Shown: positions 1 to 8,268, counted from the first letter of the stretch. The stretch is DNA of 17,324 nt from Candidatus Symbiothrix sp. (GCA_031284765.1 JAITXK010000045.1:1-17324); one strand, 5' to 3'. The notes: generated by a model from the sequence alone, not told the origin. A program made the numbers and translations.

Positions 1-1425
1 AAGCGGAATAATATACCACAACCAATATTCAAATGTGCCGAAGAAGAAATCACCTTTTTGGAAATTAAAATGTCCGGTTTTGATGTGACGGATATCTGCG
101 CCCACGAAGCGGACGTCTTCTTTATTAATACCGGTTACGATAGTAGCATTTTCACCCGAACCGCCTTCGCCCGGAGCCACTTGCAGTTGATAAGTATTGG
201 TCGAGAGCGTTTTATAGCTTCCACTGTTCAAATCAAAGTACGAAAATTGAATGCTTGGGATGGTGAAATTGCCGGCATAGCGAGGCACGGCATAATATTC
301 AATGGTTTTTGTCCCACTAACGCCATTGGCGGAAACTTTGGTGTTGACATCAATTTTCGGGTCATAGATTTCAAAATCATTCGGAAAAACAATTTCGGGA
401 TTTTTAAGCATCTTGATATTTCCCGTGCCTGAAAGCGTGAGCTTAATCGTTACCGGTTCGTTGGCCTTCAAACTCGTGGCGCTGATGGTTGATGACAATT
501 TATAATCGCCAACCGCACCGGAGAACGCCGCCGGTTGATTGCCGGGCAGCGGTTTCACATCAATGCTGACGGCTTGCGAGGTTAATGTTTTTTTGACGTT
601 AGTATAGGCTGGAGCAAAAAAATCGTCAAAAAAACTGCGCGAGCGTTGCTGTTGGGCAACTTCCCGGACAACAGCTTCGTATTTTCCTTGTCCGATATTG
701 ATTTTGCCTGCACGTTGCGGATACAGAATGGATTGTTTCAGCACCACCGAGCGATAATTCCGTCCCTGATAATTTTCCAATTGCAGTTGCTTGTTTTCGG
801 GAAGTTCGATTTCTTGTGCCACAAATCCCTCAAATTCAGGGAATTTCAAGTTTTCGAATCCGGTTACATCTACCGTAGTATAGAGTTTGAAACTAACTAA
901 AAACCCTTCATTTTCATATACCGATGATTTGGAAACAATCATTCGGATAAAAATTTCTCCATTGGATGCTTTTGCCTGACTGCCTGATTCTTGTTGTGCC
1001 GCTTGCGCATTGGTGTTTGCCGCCGTTACTTCCTGGTCGGGTGGTAAAACAATGATTTTTAATTCATTGGATTTATATTCACTGTTACCGACTTTAATGC
1101 TTGCGGGCGAAAGAGTATATTCTCCTTCTTTTTCGGCCATCATGACGTATGTATGTGAGAGAGTATTGGTGGTGGTGCGGTTACCGTTCACAATATTGGT
1201 CATCATGCTCGTGCTCACAGTGGGGCCGAACAGTACTTGAATTCCGTTGGTTTCGGGAATCAGAATATCTTTTCCACGCTCTTCTGAATAGGTAAGAGTA
1301 TAGATAACCCGAAATTGTTGCCCCGCTACAACTGCCCGTGGAGCTGTTCCTTTGAACGATATTTGGGCAAAACCGTTTCCGGCGATTGCTGCGAATATTA
1401 ACAGAAATAGTAATTTCCTTTTCAT
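1..1425 (-). CDS. batD: BatD, aerotolerance-related exported protein (partial)
   Basis: The frame opens at the ATG at 1425-1423 and stays open for 475 codons to the left edge, so the gene is cut off at its 3' end. The protein starts with a signal peptide (MKRKLLFLLIFAAIAGNGFA, then Q) and continues as beta-rich, Ig-like periplasmic sequence. It ends in the window at an aromatic, hydrophobic stretch (FEYWLWYIIPL), the expected beginning of the C-terminal membrane helix. Length, topology and position after batC fit BatD (oxygen tolerance family) of Bacteroides Bat operons. The family acts at the envelope with the VWA proteins BatA and BatB; its biochemical role is not settled. Unlike its operon neighbours it is separated from the preceding gene by 124 bp. 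batE would be expected further left. Identity is confident from context and architecture; function is only family-level. Confidence 0.9.
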   Translation of the reverse strand, partial: MKRKLLFLLIFAAIAGNGFAQISFKGTAPRAVVAGQQFRVIYTLTYSEERGKDILIPETNGIQVLFGPTVSTSMMTNIVNGNRTTTNTLSHTYVMMAEKEGEYTLSPASIKVGNSEYKSNELKIIVLPPDQEVTAANTNAQAAQQESGSQAKASNGEIFIRMIVSKSSVYENEGFLVSFKLYTTVDVTGFENLKFPEFEGFVAQEIELPENKQLQLENYQGRNYRSVVLKQSILYPQRAGKINIGQGKYEAVVREVAQQQRSRSFFDDFFAPAYTNVKKTLTSQAVSIDVKPLPGNQPAAFSGAVGDYKLSSTISATSLKANEPVTIKLTLSGTGNIKMLKNPEIVFPNDFEIYDPKIDVNTKVSANGVSGTKTIEYYAVPRYAGNFTIPSIQFSYFDLNSGSYKTLSTNTYQLQVAPGEGGSGENATIVTGINKEDVRFVGADIRHIKTGHFNFQKGDFFFGTFEYWLWYIIPL

Positions 1426-1451
1426 GTTGTGCAATATTTGTTTTTTAATGG

Positions 1452-1511
1452 TCACATGGAACCCGCATCTTGTTCATCCTCTTTGGTGCAACTTTTGCAT
1501 GCGGGTTTCAT
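1452..1511 (-). other. candidate 19-codon CxxC mini-ORF between batC and batD
   Basis: On the minus strand an ATG at 1511-1509 opens a frame that reads MKPACKSCTKEDEQDAGSM and stops at TGA (1454-1452). It has a CKSC motif near the N-terminus, then a charged tail; there is no signal peptide or membrane segment. The start and stop regions lie in the two arms of the inverted repeat at 1455-1512. It is too short for coding statistics, so it may be chance. It is listed because it fills the only long gap in a tightly packed operon, and because a CxxC peptide would make sense in a redox-tolerance operon. That link is inference. Confidence 0.25.
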
Positions 1512-1512
1512 G
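1455..1512 (-). repeat. inverted repeat / intercistronic stem-loop between batC and batD
   Basis: The plus-strand arms are CATGGAACCCGCAT (1455-1468) and ATGCGGGTTTCATG (1499-1512). They pair over 14 positions with one mismatch and enclose a 30-nt loop. On the minus transcript the stem is followed by an A-rich stretch, not a U-run, so it is not a standard intrinsic terminator for the operon. It could be an mRNA processing or stabilising element, or could control batD translation. A second small hairpin (TGCAA/TTGCA, 1488-1500) competes with the inner part of the right arm. Confidence 0.5.
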
Positions 1513-1549
1513 TTTTCTATTTTTAGTTTAACCGGCTACGGATGATTCA

Positions 1550-2311
1550 TTACCAATTTTTGTCCGTTTTCCGTTGCCGTTGTTGTTGCATTTTTTCTAA
1601 TTTCACTTTTTCCTGTGTGTTTTTTTCTTCCTGCATCATGGCATCCAAAATCTGTTCGGCATTTTCTTTGCTCATTTGACCTTGTTGCTGTTGCTGATTT
1701 TGTTGTTGTTCTTGCTTCTGTTGCTGGTCTTGCTTATCCTGGTCTTTTTTATCTTCATTTTTATCTTTGTTTTGGTCTTGATTCTTATCTTGGTTTTTAT
1801 CCTGATTCTTATCTTGGTTCTGGTCTTGATTCTGATTTTTGTTTTCATCCAGCAATTTTTGCGCCAACGCTAAATTATAACGTGTTTCATCGTCTTGCGG
1901 GTTATTTCGCAAAGCATTCTTATAGGCGTCGATGCTCTTTTTTAAGGCTTCCATATCTATTTTGCCTTCTTTCTTTCCAGCTTGAGCGGATGCGAGCAAG
2001 GTATTTCCGGCATTGTGCCACGCTTGCGATACTTTAATTTTGTCGCTTTCATTACCCGCCACAGCTACATATTGTTCCAAGGCTTCTTGTCCTTTTCCCT
2101 GCTTGTAGAGGGTATTTCCCAAGTTATAGGCGGCTTCTGACGAGCGGGCGTTGGCTTCGAGTGCCCGGCGGTAATCGACTTCCGCATCGGTGTAGCTGCC
2201 TTTTTTGTATTCTTTGTTTCCTTCCCGAATATCTTTCCGCACTTGTTTCTGGGCGAAAGAAGTGGTGGCGAATACCATCATCAATGAAATGAATAGTACG
2301 GCTTGTTTCAT
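1550..2311 (-). CDS. batC: BatC, TPR protein with Q/N/D/K-rich tail
   Basis: From the ATG at 2311 the product is 253 aa. It has a signal peptide (MKQAVLFISLMMVFATTSFA, then Q), TPR repeats over about residues 30-155 (for example YNLGNTLYKQGKGQEALEQY), then a low-complexity segment of Gln, Asn, Asp and Lys at about 157-213, and a charged helical end. BatC proteins of Bacteroides Bat operons are exported TPR proteins thought to help assemble BatA, BatB and other partners. An in-frame ATG at 2353 would add 14 residues before the signal peptide and overlap the radical SAM gene by 14 bp. The start at 2311 is preferred because the signal peptide then begins at residue 1, leaving a 28-bp gap. The tail contains an imperfect NQDK/NQDQ repeat. 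Confidence 0.88.
   Translation of the reverse strand: MKQAVLFISLMMVFATTSFAQKQVRKDIREGNKEYKKGSYTDAEVDYRRALEANARSSEAAYNLGNTLYKQGKGQEALEQYVAVAGNESDKIKVSQAWHNAGNTLLASAQAGKKEGKIDMEALKKSIDAYKNALRNNPQDDETRYNLALAQKLLDENKNQNQDQNQDKNQDKNQDKNQDQNKDKNEDKKDQDKQDQQQKQEQQQNQQQQQGQMSKENAEQILDAMMQEEKNTQEKVKLEKMQQQRQRKTDKNW
1772..1837 (-). repeat. imperfect 12-bp tandem repeat inside batC (NQDK/NQDQ units)
   Basis: This stretch encodes consecutive NQDQ and NQDK tetrapeptides, that is a 12-nt unit repeated about five times with variation. It lies in a wider Q/N/D/K-rich segment at 1673-1843. Such repeats can change length by slippage in whole codon-preserving units; whether this one does cannot be judged from one sequence. 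Confidence 0.7.
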
Positions 2312-2339
2312 AAAAGACTGTTTTTGATGGTGAAAATAT

Positions 2340-3347
2340 CTATTGGATTTCATAATTTAAATTTTTCTTAGAGTTTGTCTTTTGTTTGTTATTTTGAAAA
2401 ATAGCATGCCACAACTTTTTCGACAGATGCGTTCGTTTGGCATACGATTCGTAAGTATCTGTTTTTAAATCAAAATCGGTTTCCCAGCATGTGCGGGGCG
2501 AGATGTAATAATAGGTGGATTCGACTAACAAACTATCAGAGTTTTGGATATTGACCAAATCTTTTTTCATTGGTGCAATGCAGGTAATTTTTCGTTGAAG
2601 ACAATCTTTCCGTAGTTTTTCGATGGAACTATCGTATTTTTCTATGATGCTTGTCCACGAAAAATTGTTGTAAGCTGTTTGTCCCATGGGTTGAATGGGG
2701 CGGATTTGCAGTACATCTACAGCATAATTGCCGAAAACATCGAAGAACGAAGCCAATTCCTGCAAATTGTCCTGATTCACAGTATAATTGATACGGATTT
2801 GGAAGTTCGGATATTCCTTTTTCAGTTCCGTCAATGCTTGCAATGAACGGCAAAAAGCATCAAATGAAGCATTAGTCATGAAATATTCGTAACTTTCACG
2901 GGTGATGCCATGCAATGAAAGCGTTACTTCGTCCAATCCTGCGGAAACCAATTCGCGCCAATCTTCTTCCTGCAAGCGGTTTGCGTTGGTGGTATAGGAA
3001 ATATACGGCACTTTTTTCTCTTTTCCCAAGCGGATAATTTCTTTATTGTGTGCATACAGCGAAGGTTCCGCACCGCAACCAATTTGCAGTTTCAAAGCTC
3101 GATGAAAGAACGCATCAGCTATCCGTTGCATATCTTCGAGTGAAATCGCTCCATGCGGAAACGATTTTCGTTTTTCGTCATCGCTGAAATAACACATCCG
3201 GCAGCGTAAATTGCAGGCCAATATGGGGTCGATAAAAATGCCGAAATACCGCTTCCCTGTCAAATGCAACAGATAAATGCCCAGATTTTTTATCCGCACA
3301 TTTTTAATGAACCGGTTGATTTTCAACAGAGAATAGATGTTTTTCAT
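2340..3347 (-). CDS. radical SAM protein of unknown function embedded in the bat operon
   Basis: The product is 335 aa. The radical SAM 4Fe-4S motif CNLRCRMC (CX3CX2C) sits at residues 45-52, and GCGAEP at 91-96 is in the place of the SAM-binding GGE motif. A TTNAN segment and a typical radical SAM barrel pattern (SLHG, INYT, QIRPI) follow. The C-terminal part has only three scattered cysteines (near KDCLQRKITC and PRTCWE), so no SPASM or twitch cluster domain is evident. There is no signal peptide; it should be cytosolic. Its ATG at 3347 directly follows the batB stop codon (3348-3350), giving TAAATG. Its own stop lies 28 bp before the batC start. This arrangement strongly suggests co-transcription and translational coupling. 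The classic Bat layout is batB directly followed by batC, so this is an extra member. Substrate and reaction are unknown. Confidence 0.85.
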   Translation of the reverse strand: MKNIYSLLKINRFIKNVRIKNLGIYLLHLTGKRYFGIFIDPILACNLRCRMCYFSDDEKRKSFPHGAISLEDMQRIADAFFHRALKLQIGCGAEPSLYAHNKEIIRLGKEKKVPYISYTTNANRLQEEDWRELVSAGLDEVTLSLHGITRESYEYFMTNASFDAFCRSLQALTELKKEYPNFQIRINYTVNQDNLQELASFFDVFGNYAVDVLQIRPIQPMGQTAYNNFSWTSIIEKYDSSIEKLRKDCLQRKITCIAPMKKDLVNIQNSDSLLVESTYYYISPRTCWETDFDLKTDTYESYAKRTHLSKKLWHAIFQNNKQKTNSKKNLNYEIQ

Positions 3348-4361
3348 TTAAGAAAATAATTTTATTTTACTTAAAACCCGATTTTTTCGCTCCATGATAA
3401 AAAATTCGCCAATCAAAATGAACAGCAAAATCCATGCGGGAATAAAATATTTTTCATCATAAGAAGAATAGACTTTGCTTTCGACTTCAGATTTTGTTTT
3501 TTTGTCCAGTTCCTTTTGCAGGGCTTTGAGAGCGCTGTTGGTGTTGTCGGTACGGGCATACAGGCCTTTTCCGGCGATGGCGATTTCCTGGGCGATTTTT
3601 TCATTCAATTTAGTCAAGACGATGTTGCCGTCTTTATCTTTCATATAGCCGTTGCTGGTGGGTATGGGACGGCCTTCCAATGAGCCGATTCCCAATACAT
3701 TGACCGTAATTTCTTGTTTGGCAGCCTCTTCCGAAGCGCCCACGGCATTATCTTCGTGGTCTTCGGCATCGGTAATGAGAATAATGGTTTTTTCCGAGGT
3801 TTCGCTGGGCGAAAACGATTTCATAGCCAAATGGATGGCCGAACCGATGGCCGTCCCCTGCGTGGGAACCATGGCGGGACTGATGGATGACAAAAACATT
3901 TTGGCCGAAACATAGTCGGATGTAATCGGCAATTGAATGAAAGCGTCACCCGCAAAAACAATCAGACCAATTTTATCATTCTGTAAATTATCCACCAAAC
4001 GCGATAAAATCTGTTTGGCTTTCGCCAATCGGGTGGGGCTTATATCGTTGGACAACATGGAATTGGATACATCCAAACAAACCATTACTTCAATGCCTTG
4101 TTTTTTGACTGTCTCCAATTTGGAACCGAATTGCGGCCCCGCAATGACTATGATGAATAATCCTGCACACAGCAGTAATATCCAAAATTTGAGGTATTGT
4201 TTTTTGAGCGCCAAGTCCGGCATGAGCGGGCGGAGCAATCGCATATCGCCGAATCGTTTCAAGGCGCTTTTTTTGCGGTACATGTAGTACAGAAACAATG
4301 CCAATAACAGCGGGAGTATCAGCAATAAGTATAAACAGGTGGAATGTTCGAATCTAAACAT
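3348..4361 (-). CDS. batB: BatB, membrane-anchored von Willebrand factor A protein
   Basis: The product is 337 aa. Membrane segments lie at about residues 9-27 and 58-75, followed by a VWA domain with a full MIDAS: DVSNS at 97-101, a Thr in LPITSDY, and Asp in ITDAEDHED. A last membrane helix lies near the C-terminus (YFIPAWILLFILIGEFFIM). The domain should bind a divalent metal and a protein partner. This matches BatB of the Bacteroides aerotolerance operon. ATG at 4361 is chosen as start: it lies 2 bp after the batA stop. A GTG two codons upstream (4367) would overlap that stop by 4 bp and is the alternative. The radical SAM gene follows with no spacing. Confidence 0.92.
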   Translation of the reverse strand: MFRFEHSTCLYLLLILPLLLALFLYYMYRKKSALKRFGDMRLLRPLMPDLALKKQYLKFWILLLCAGLFIIVIAGPQFGSKLETVKKQGIEVMVCLDVSNSMLSNDISPTRLAKAKQILSRLVDNLQNDKIGLIVFAGDAFIQLPITSDYVSAKMFLSSISPAMVPTQGTAIGSAIHLAMKSFSPSETSEKTIILITDAEDHEDNAVGASEEAAKQEITVNVLGIGSLEGRPIPTSNGYMKDKDGNIVLTKLNEKIAQEIAIAGKGLYARTDNTNSALKALQKELDKKTKSEVESKVYSSYDEKYFIPAWILLFILIGEFFIMERKNRVLSKIKLFS

Positions 4362-4363
4362 AA

Positions 4364-5347
4364 TCACGGAATATTTTTTAAAACAGTATATCTCGTTATC
4401 AACTCCAACAAAAAGACAAGAAATCCGATTAAAGCAAACAGTCCGTATTCTTCCGTTTTTTTGCTGTATTCTTGTACACTCATTTTTGTTTTTTCCAACT
4501 GGTCGATTTCCGAATAAATATCTTTCAGGGCAGTGGTGCTGGTGGCGCGGAAATACAAGCCGCCGGTAATTTGAGCGATTTTTGTCAATACCGTTTCATC
4601 AATTTCGACCGGCATATTTTGATATTGCACGCCGAAAGGCCCTTGCATTGGATACGGAGCCAATCCTTTGGTGCCGACTCCTACCGTATAAACACGTATA
4701 TTGTAGGCTTTTGCAATTTCGGCAGCGGTAACGGGCGCTATTTCGCCGTGATTATTGGTTCCGTCGGTCAATAAAATAATGACTTTGGATTTGGCTTGAC
4801 TGTCTTTCAACCGGCTGACGGCCGTTGCCAAACCGTGTCCGATGGCTGTTCCATCCTCAATCATGTGGCATTGCACGTCTTTTAAAAGGTTGAGCAGGAC
4901 GGCGTGGTCGGTTGTCAGTGGGCATTGCGTGAAACTTTCGCCTGCAAAAACCACTAAGCCGATGTTATCGGTTGGACGGCCGTTGATGAATGAAGCGGCG
5001 ACCGTCTTGGCAGCTTCGATGCGGTTGGGCCTCAAATCTTCGGCCAACATGGAAGTGGAAATATCCAACGTCAGTGCAATGTCGATGCCTTCGGTGGTGG
5101 TCTTGTTCCAATTGTTCGTCGTTTGTGGACGGGCTAATGCTATAATAATGAATACAATGGCAATTAATCGCAGGACAAACGGCAGGTGGCGCAGATAGAT
5201 GCGGGATGTCTTCGGCGCTTTTCGAAATCCTTCTGCGGAAGAAAATTGAAGACTTGCCTGATTTTTCCGTTGTTTCCAGATGTACCAGCCAATCATTGGA
5301 ATCAACAAAATCAGCAGTAAAAAGCAGAGGGGCTGTTCGTAAATCAT
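4364..5347 (-). CDS. batA: BatA, membrane-anchored von Willebrand factor A protein
   Basis: The product is 327 aa. It has two N-terminal membrane segments (about residues 5-23 and 55-72), a VWA domain with MIDAS motif DISTS at 95-99, the Thr in CPLTTDH and the Asp in LTDGTNNHGE, and one C-terminal membrane helix (GLFALIGFLVFLLELI). It is the first of two paralogous VWA proteins in the operon; BatA and BatB are expected to interact in the inner membrane. ATG at 5347 is preferred as start, 4 bp after the preceding gene ends. A TTG start at 5362 would overlap that gene by 11 bp and add five residues before the usual family N-terminus. Confidence 0.92.
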   Translation of the reverse strand: MIYEQPLCFLLLILLIPMIGWYIWKQRKNQASLQFSSAEGFRKAPKTSRIYLRHLPFVLRLIAIVFIIIALARPQTTNNWNKTTTEGIDIALTLDISTSMLAEDLRPNRIEAAKTVAASFINGRPTDNIGLVVFAGESFTQCPLTTDHAVLLNLLKDVQCHMIEDGTAIGHGLATAVSRLKDSQAKSKVIILLTDGTNNHGEIAPVTAAEIAKAYNIRVYTVGVGTKGLAPYPMQGPFGVQYQNMPVEIDETVLTKIAQITGGLYFRATSTTALKDIYSEIDQLEKTKMSVQEYSKKTEEYGLFALIGFLVFLLELITRYTVLKNIP

Positions 5348-5351
5348 ATTT

Positions 5352-6314
5352 TCAATTAACAATTTTAATTACTTCTTTTTGGGGACTTTCAGAATCATTT
5401 ACCAACGGAACGGGAATGGTGTTGTTGACAAACAAGCAAGCATTACCCATGCTTAATTCGTTTTCTTCAGGTAGCGGAAAGTATTTGGCAAATTTAACCA
5501 AATCTGCCTGTAACAACAGTTGTTTCAGATTGTTATATACAAAATCAACATCGCTCACGCCGCGTATGACCTCTAAGGTTTGCCCCGAAGTCATTTCCAT
5601 GGCGTTGATGCCGAAGCGTTCATCTATATAATTACGAATGACATCTGAAATCTGCGAATGATATTCCTTGATTTTGTCGTGTTGCCACAATTTCTGTTCC
5701 TTGATAGCTTCCAAAGCCTTTAAGGCACGAATGTGCGGCGGAAGAACGATTACTTCTTCCTTGTTGAAAGGCAAAATCGGTCGTTTCTTCTTCAATCGGA
5801 TGATGATATAAATGATTAAACCGGCTAAAATACCCCCTCCGAGTATGTAGAGGACGATGGGCAGGTAATCCGTCCACACCCATTCCGGCTTCATGATATC
5901 TTTGATATCGTAGAAATTACCCGTTTCGGTATCTACCGACAAAGTTGAAACTTTCAAAGCTAAGTCATTGGAATAGACTGTATCCACTCCCGCAACCAAC
6001 TTGAACGGAGGAATGCGGTATAAAGCCGAATCGAATGACGTAATCAAGTAATCATATTTGATTTGTATGCGGTTGTTGTCAATGTCCGTTGTGTCGGGTG
6101 TGCTGATTTCCAATACCTCAATGCCTGTGGTCAAGGTGTCGGGAATGTAGGGCAACTGCAATTGGGCGTTTTTATCGGACGCAATTTCCAAATGCAGCCG
6201 GGTTTGTTCCCCGATTTGGATTTGAGTGGAATCCAGCGAAGCTCTTATCACGACTTGCTGCGCCCAAACCGGCATTCCGAGTAGCAGAAAGATATATATT
6301 ATTTTGATTTTCAT
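5352..6314 (-). CDS. BatD-like exported single-pass membrane protein of the bat operon
   Basis: The 320-aa product begins with a signal peptide (about residues 1-18, ending VWAQ). An Ig-like periplasmic domain follows, then a membrane helix at about 150-172 and a basic stop-transfer (RLKKKR). The cytosolic tail, about 145 residues, carries a helical region (HSQISDVIRNYIDERFG) typical of the BatD-like/DUF4381-type proteins found between the DUF58 gene and batA. It overlaps the DUF58 gene by 4 bp (ATGA at 6311-6314). No catalytic motif is visible. A scaffold or sensor role linking periplasmic and cytosolic Bat components is inference. Confidence 0.75.
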   Translation of the reverse strand: MKIKIIYIFLLLGMPVWAQQVVIRASLDSTQIQIGEQTRLHLEIASDKNAQLQLPYIPDTLTTGIEVLEISTPDTTDIDNNRIQIKYDYLITSFDSALYRIPPFKLVAGVDTVYSNDLALKVSTLSVDTETGNFYDIKDIMKPEWVWTDYLPIVLYILGGGILAGLIIYIIIRLKKKRPILPFNKEEVIVLPPHIRALKALEAIKEQKLWQHDKIKEYHSQISDVIRNYIDERFGINAMEMTSGQTLEVIRGVSDVDFVYNNLKQLLLQADLVKFAKYFPLPEENELSMGNACLFVNNTIPVPLVNDSESPQKEVIKIVN

Positions 6315-7180
6315 GCTCTTTTATGAAATAAATTCAACAATGCCTTTACATAATCTTCATCGGTACGAATTGAAACCGAGTCCACACGGCTTTTTTGCAA
6401 CGCAAGTTGTAGATTGTTTTGACAGTTTGTCCACCATCCCAGATAGCTTTGCCGTACTTTTGCCGAAGTGGTATCAATCCATTCTTCCTGTCCCGATTCT
6501 GCATCTTTGATTTTTATCAAACCCACATTTGGCATTTCCGTTTCACGTTTATCAAATACTTGAATGGCCACCACGTCGTGTTTGCGGTTGGCAATAGTCA
6601 GCGCGTGTTGGTAGTCGTGGCTATCAATATAATCGGAGATGACAAAAGTCGTACACCGTTTTTTGATGACGTTCGTCAGGTATTGCAGGGCTTGCGTGAT
6701 ATTGGTCTGCGTGTTTTCCGGTTGAAAATCAATCAATTCGCGGATGATATACAAAATATGCTTTTTCCCTTTTTGGGGAGGAATGAATTTTTCGATGGTA
6801 TCGGAAAAAAAGATGACGCCGATTTTATCGTTGTTTTGCATGGCTGAAAAAGCCAATGTGGCGGCAATTTCCGTCATCATATCTTTTTTCATGCTTCCAT
6901 GCGTGCCGAAATCCTTACTGCCGGAAACGTCAATCAACAGCATGACGGTCAGTTCACGTTCTTCTTCAAACACTTTGATGTAGGGTTTGGAATAGCGGGC
7001 GGTAACGTTCCAGTCAATGTCGCGGGTGTCATCGCCGTATTCATATTCCCTGACTTCGGAAAACGCCATACCGCGCCCCCTGAAGGCGGAATGATATTGA
7101 CCTGCAAAAATATTTTGAGATAAACCGCGGGATTTAATCTCGATTTGGCGTACCTTTTTTAAGAGTTCATTCGTTTCCAT
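6311..7180 (-). CDS. DUF58 domain protein, VWA-like partner of MoxR
   Basis: The product is 289 aa, soluble, with no signal peptide or membrane segment. It contains the DUF58 signature EYGDDTRDIDW at about residues 47-57, followed by a VWA-type fold with DVSGS at 84-88. DUF58 proteins are regularly encoded next to MoxR ATPases and are thought to be their adaptor or client proteins. The start ATG at 7180 is 9 bp after the moxR stop, and the 3' end overlaps the next gene by 4 bp, so it is translated within the same operon. Confidence 0.88.
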   Translation of the reverse strand: METNELLKKVRQIEIKSRGLSQNIFAGQYHSAFRGRGMAFSEVREYEYGDDTRDIDWNVTARYSKPYIKVFEEERELTVMLLIDVSGSKDFGTHGSMKKDMMTEIAATLAFSAMQNNDKIGVIFFSDTIEKFIPPQKGKKHILYIIRELIDFQPENTQTNITQALQYLTNVIKKRCTTFVISDYIDSHDYQHALTIANRKHDVVAIQVFDKRETEMPNVGLIKIKDAESGQEEWIDTTSAKVRQSYLGWWTNCQNNLQLALQKSRVDSVSIRTDEDYVKALLNLFHKRA

Positions 7181-7189
7181 GGAAGGTAT

Positions 7190-8185
7190 TTAAGGCACTT
7201 CAATCTTATTAAGTATATCACTGATAATCTCTTCCGAAGTCAGATTATTGGCTTCCGCTTCGTAGCTCAGACCTATACGGTGGCGTAAAACGTCGAAGCA
7301 AACGGCGCGAACATCTTCGGGAATCACATAACCGCGGCGTTTGATAAAGGCGTAAGCGCGGGCGGCCAACGCCAGATTGATGCTGGCACGAGGTGATGAT
7401 CCGTAAGAAATCATGCCTTTCAGATTATTCAAACCATGTTCTTCGGGGAAACGGGTAGCAAAAACAATGTCCACGATGTATTTTTCGATTTTTTCATCCA
7501 GATACACTTCGCGGACAATTTTACGGGCTTCCAATATCTCGTCTTTTTTCAGCACCGGTTGAATTGTTTTCTTTTCGGCGGAAATATTTTGGCGGATAAT
7601 CAGTTTTTCTTCTTCTTTTTTCGGGTAATTGATAATAACCTTCAACATGAAACGGTCCATTTGCGCCTCGGGTAGGGGATAGGTACCTTCCTGTTCAATA
7701 GGGTTTTGCGTTGCCATTACCAGGAACGGTTCAGGTAGCGGATACGTGTGTTCGCCGATGGTAACCTGCCGTTCCTGCATGCTTTCCAACAAAGCGCTTT
7801 GCACTTTTGCCGGTGCGCGGTTGATTTCATCCGCTAAAATAAAGTTGGCGAAAACGGGGCCTTTTTTTACTTGAAATTCTTCCGTTTTCTGACTGTAAAT
7901 CAGGGTACCGATCACATCGGCCGGCAGCAAGTCGGGCGTAAACTGAATACGGCTGTATTTGGCATCAATCAGAGAAGCCAAGGTTTTAATAGCCAATGTT
8001 TTAGCCAAGCCGGGAACACCTTCCAGCAAAATGTGTCCATCGGACAATAAACCGATTAATAAAGATTCTACCAAATGTTTTTGTCCGACAATTGTTTGGT
8101 CCATACCCTGTATAATCAGGTTGATGAACCCGCTTTTACTTTCGATTTTGTCGTTTAATGCACGAATATCAACTATCTCACTCAT
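7190..8185 (-). CDS. moxR: MoxR-family AAA+ ATPase, first gene of the bat operon
   Basis: The product is 331 aa, the usual length for MoxR. Walker A is GVPGLAKT at 56-63 and Walker B is ILADE at 116-120. The sensor segment MATQNPIEQEGTYPLPEAQ and the arginine-rich C-terminal region (SYGSSPRASINLALAARAYA) are also present. MoxR ATPases act as chaperone-like machines, often for VWA proteins; here DUF58, BatA and BatB are obvious candidates. It is the promoter-proximal gene: upstream lies a 144-bp gap with a good Bacteroides-type -7 box at 8225-8232. Confidence 0.93.
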   Translation of the reverse strand: MSEIVDIRALNDKIESKSGFINLIIQGMDQTIVGQKHLVESLLIGLLSDGHILLEGVPGLAKTLAIKTLASLIDAKYSRIQFTPDLLPADVIGTLIYSQKTEEFQVKKGPVFANFILADEINRAPAKVQSALLESMQERQVTIGEHTYPLPEPFLVMATQNPIEQEGTYPLPEAQMDRFMLKVIINYPKKEEEKLIIRQNISAEKKTIQPVLKKDEILEARKIVREVYLDEKIEKYIVDIVFATRFPEEHGLNNLKGMISYGSSPRASINLALAARAYAFIKRRGYVIPEDVRAVCFDVLRHRIGLSYEAEANNLTSEEIISDILNKIEVP

Positions 8186-8224
8186 AATTTGTAAATTATT
8201 AATTTGTTATCATTTTCACGGTTG

Positions 8225-8232
8225 CAAAAGTA
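8225..8232 (-). promoter_or_regulatory. promoter -7 box of the moxR-bat operon
   Basis: On the minus strand the sequence TACTTTTG matches the Bacteroidota TAnnTTTG -7 consensus, about 40 nt upstream of the moxR ATG. No clear TTTG stands 19-21 nt further upstream. The predicted transcript would have a leader of roughly 30 nt. This is the only recognisable promoter seen for the eight genes leading left from here. Confidence 0.55.
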
Positions 8233-8268
8233 AGAATGTTAAAAGTATTTACACGTTAAAAATGATTA

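Noticed and set aside
58..432. Plus-strand open frames across 58-432 and 646-1240
   Set aside because: They lie opposite batD, whose frame on the minus strand is continuous and has a signal peptide and family-like sequence. The antisense frames show no recognisable domain.
1455..1512. Reading the batC-batD inverted repeat as a terminator
   Set aside because: A T-run follows only on the plus strand, where no gene ends nearby; on the operon strand the stem is followed by A-rich sequence, and batD has no promoter box behind it.
1676..1873. A plus-strand frame of 65 codons rich in Leu, Ile, Val and Phe that looks like membrane helices
   Set aside because: It is the antisense reading of the Gln/Asn/Asp/Lys repeat of batC; complement of CAG/AAC/GAT/AAA codons gives such hydrophobic strings automatically.
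2351..2353. ATG at 2353 as start of batC
   Set aside because: It places 14 polar and basic residues before the signal peptide and overlaps the radical SAM gene; the ATG at 2311 starts the signal peptide cleanly.
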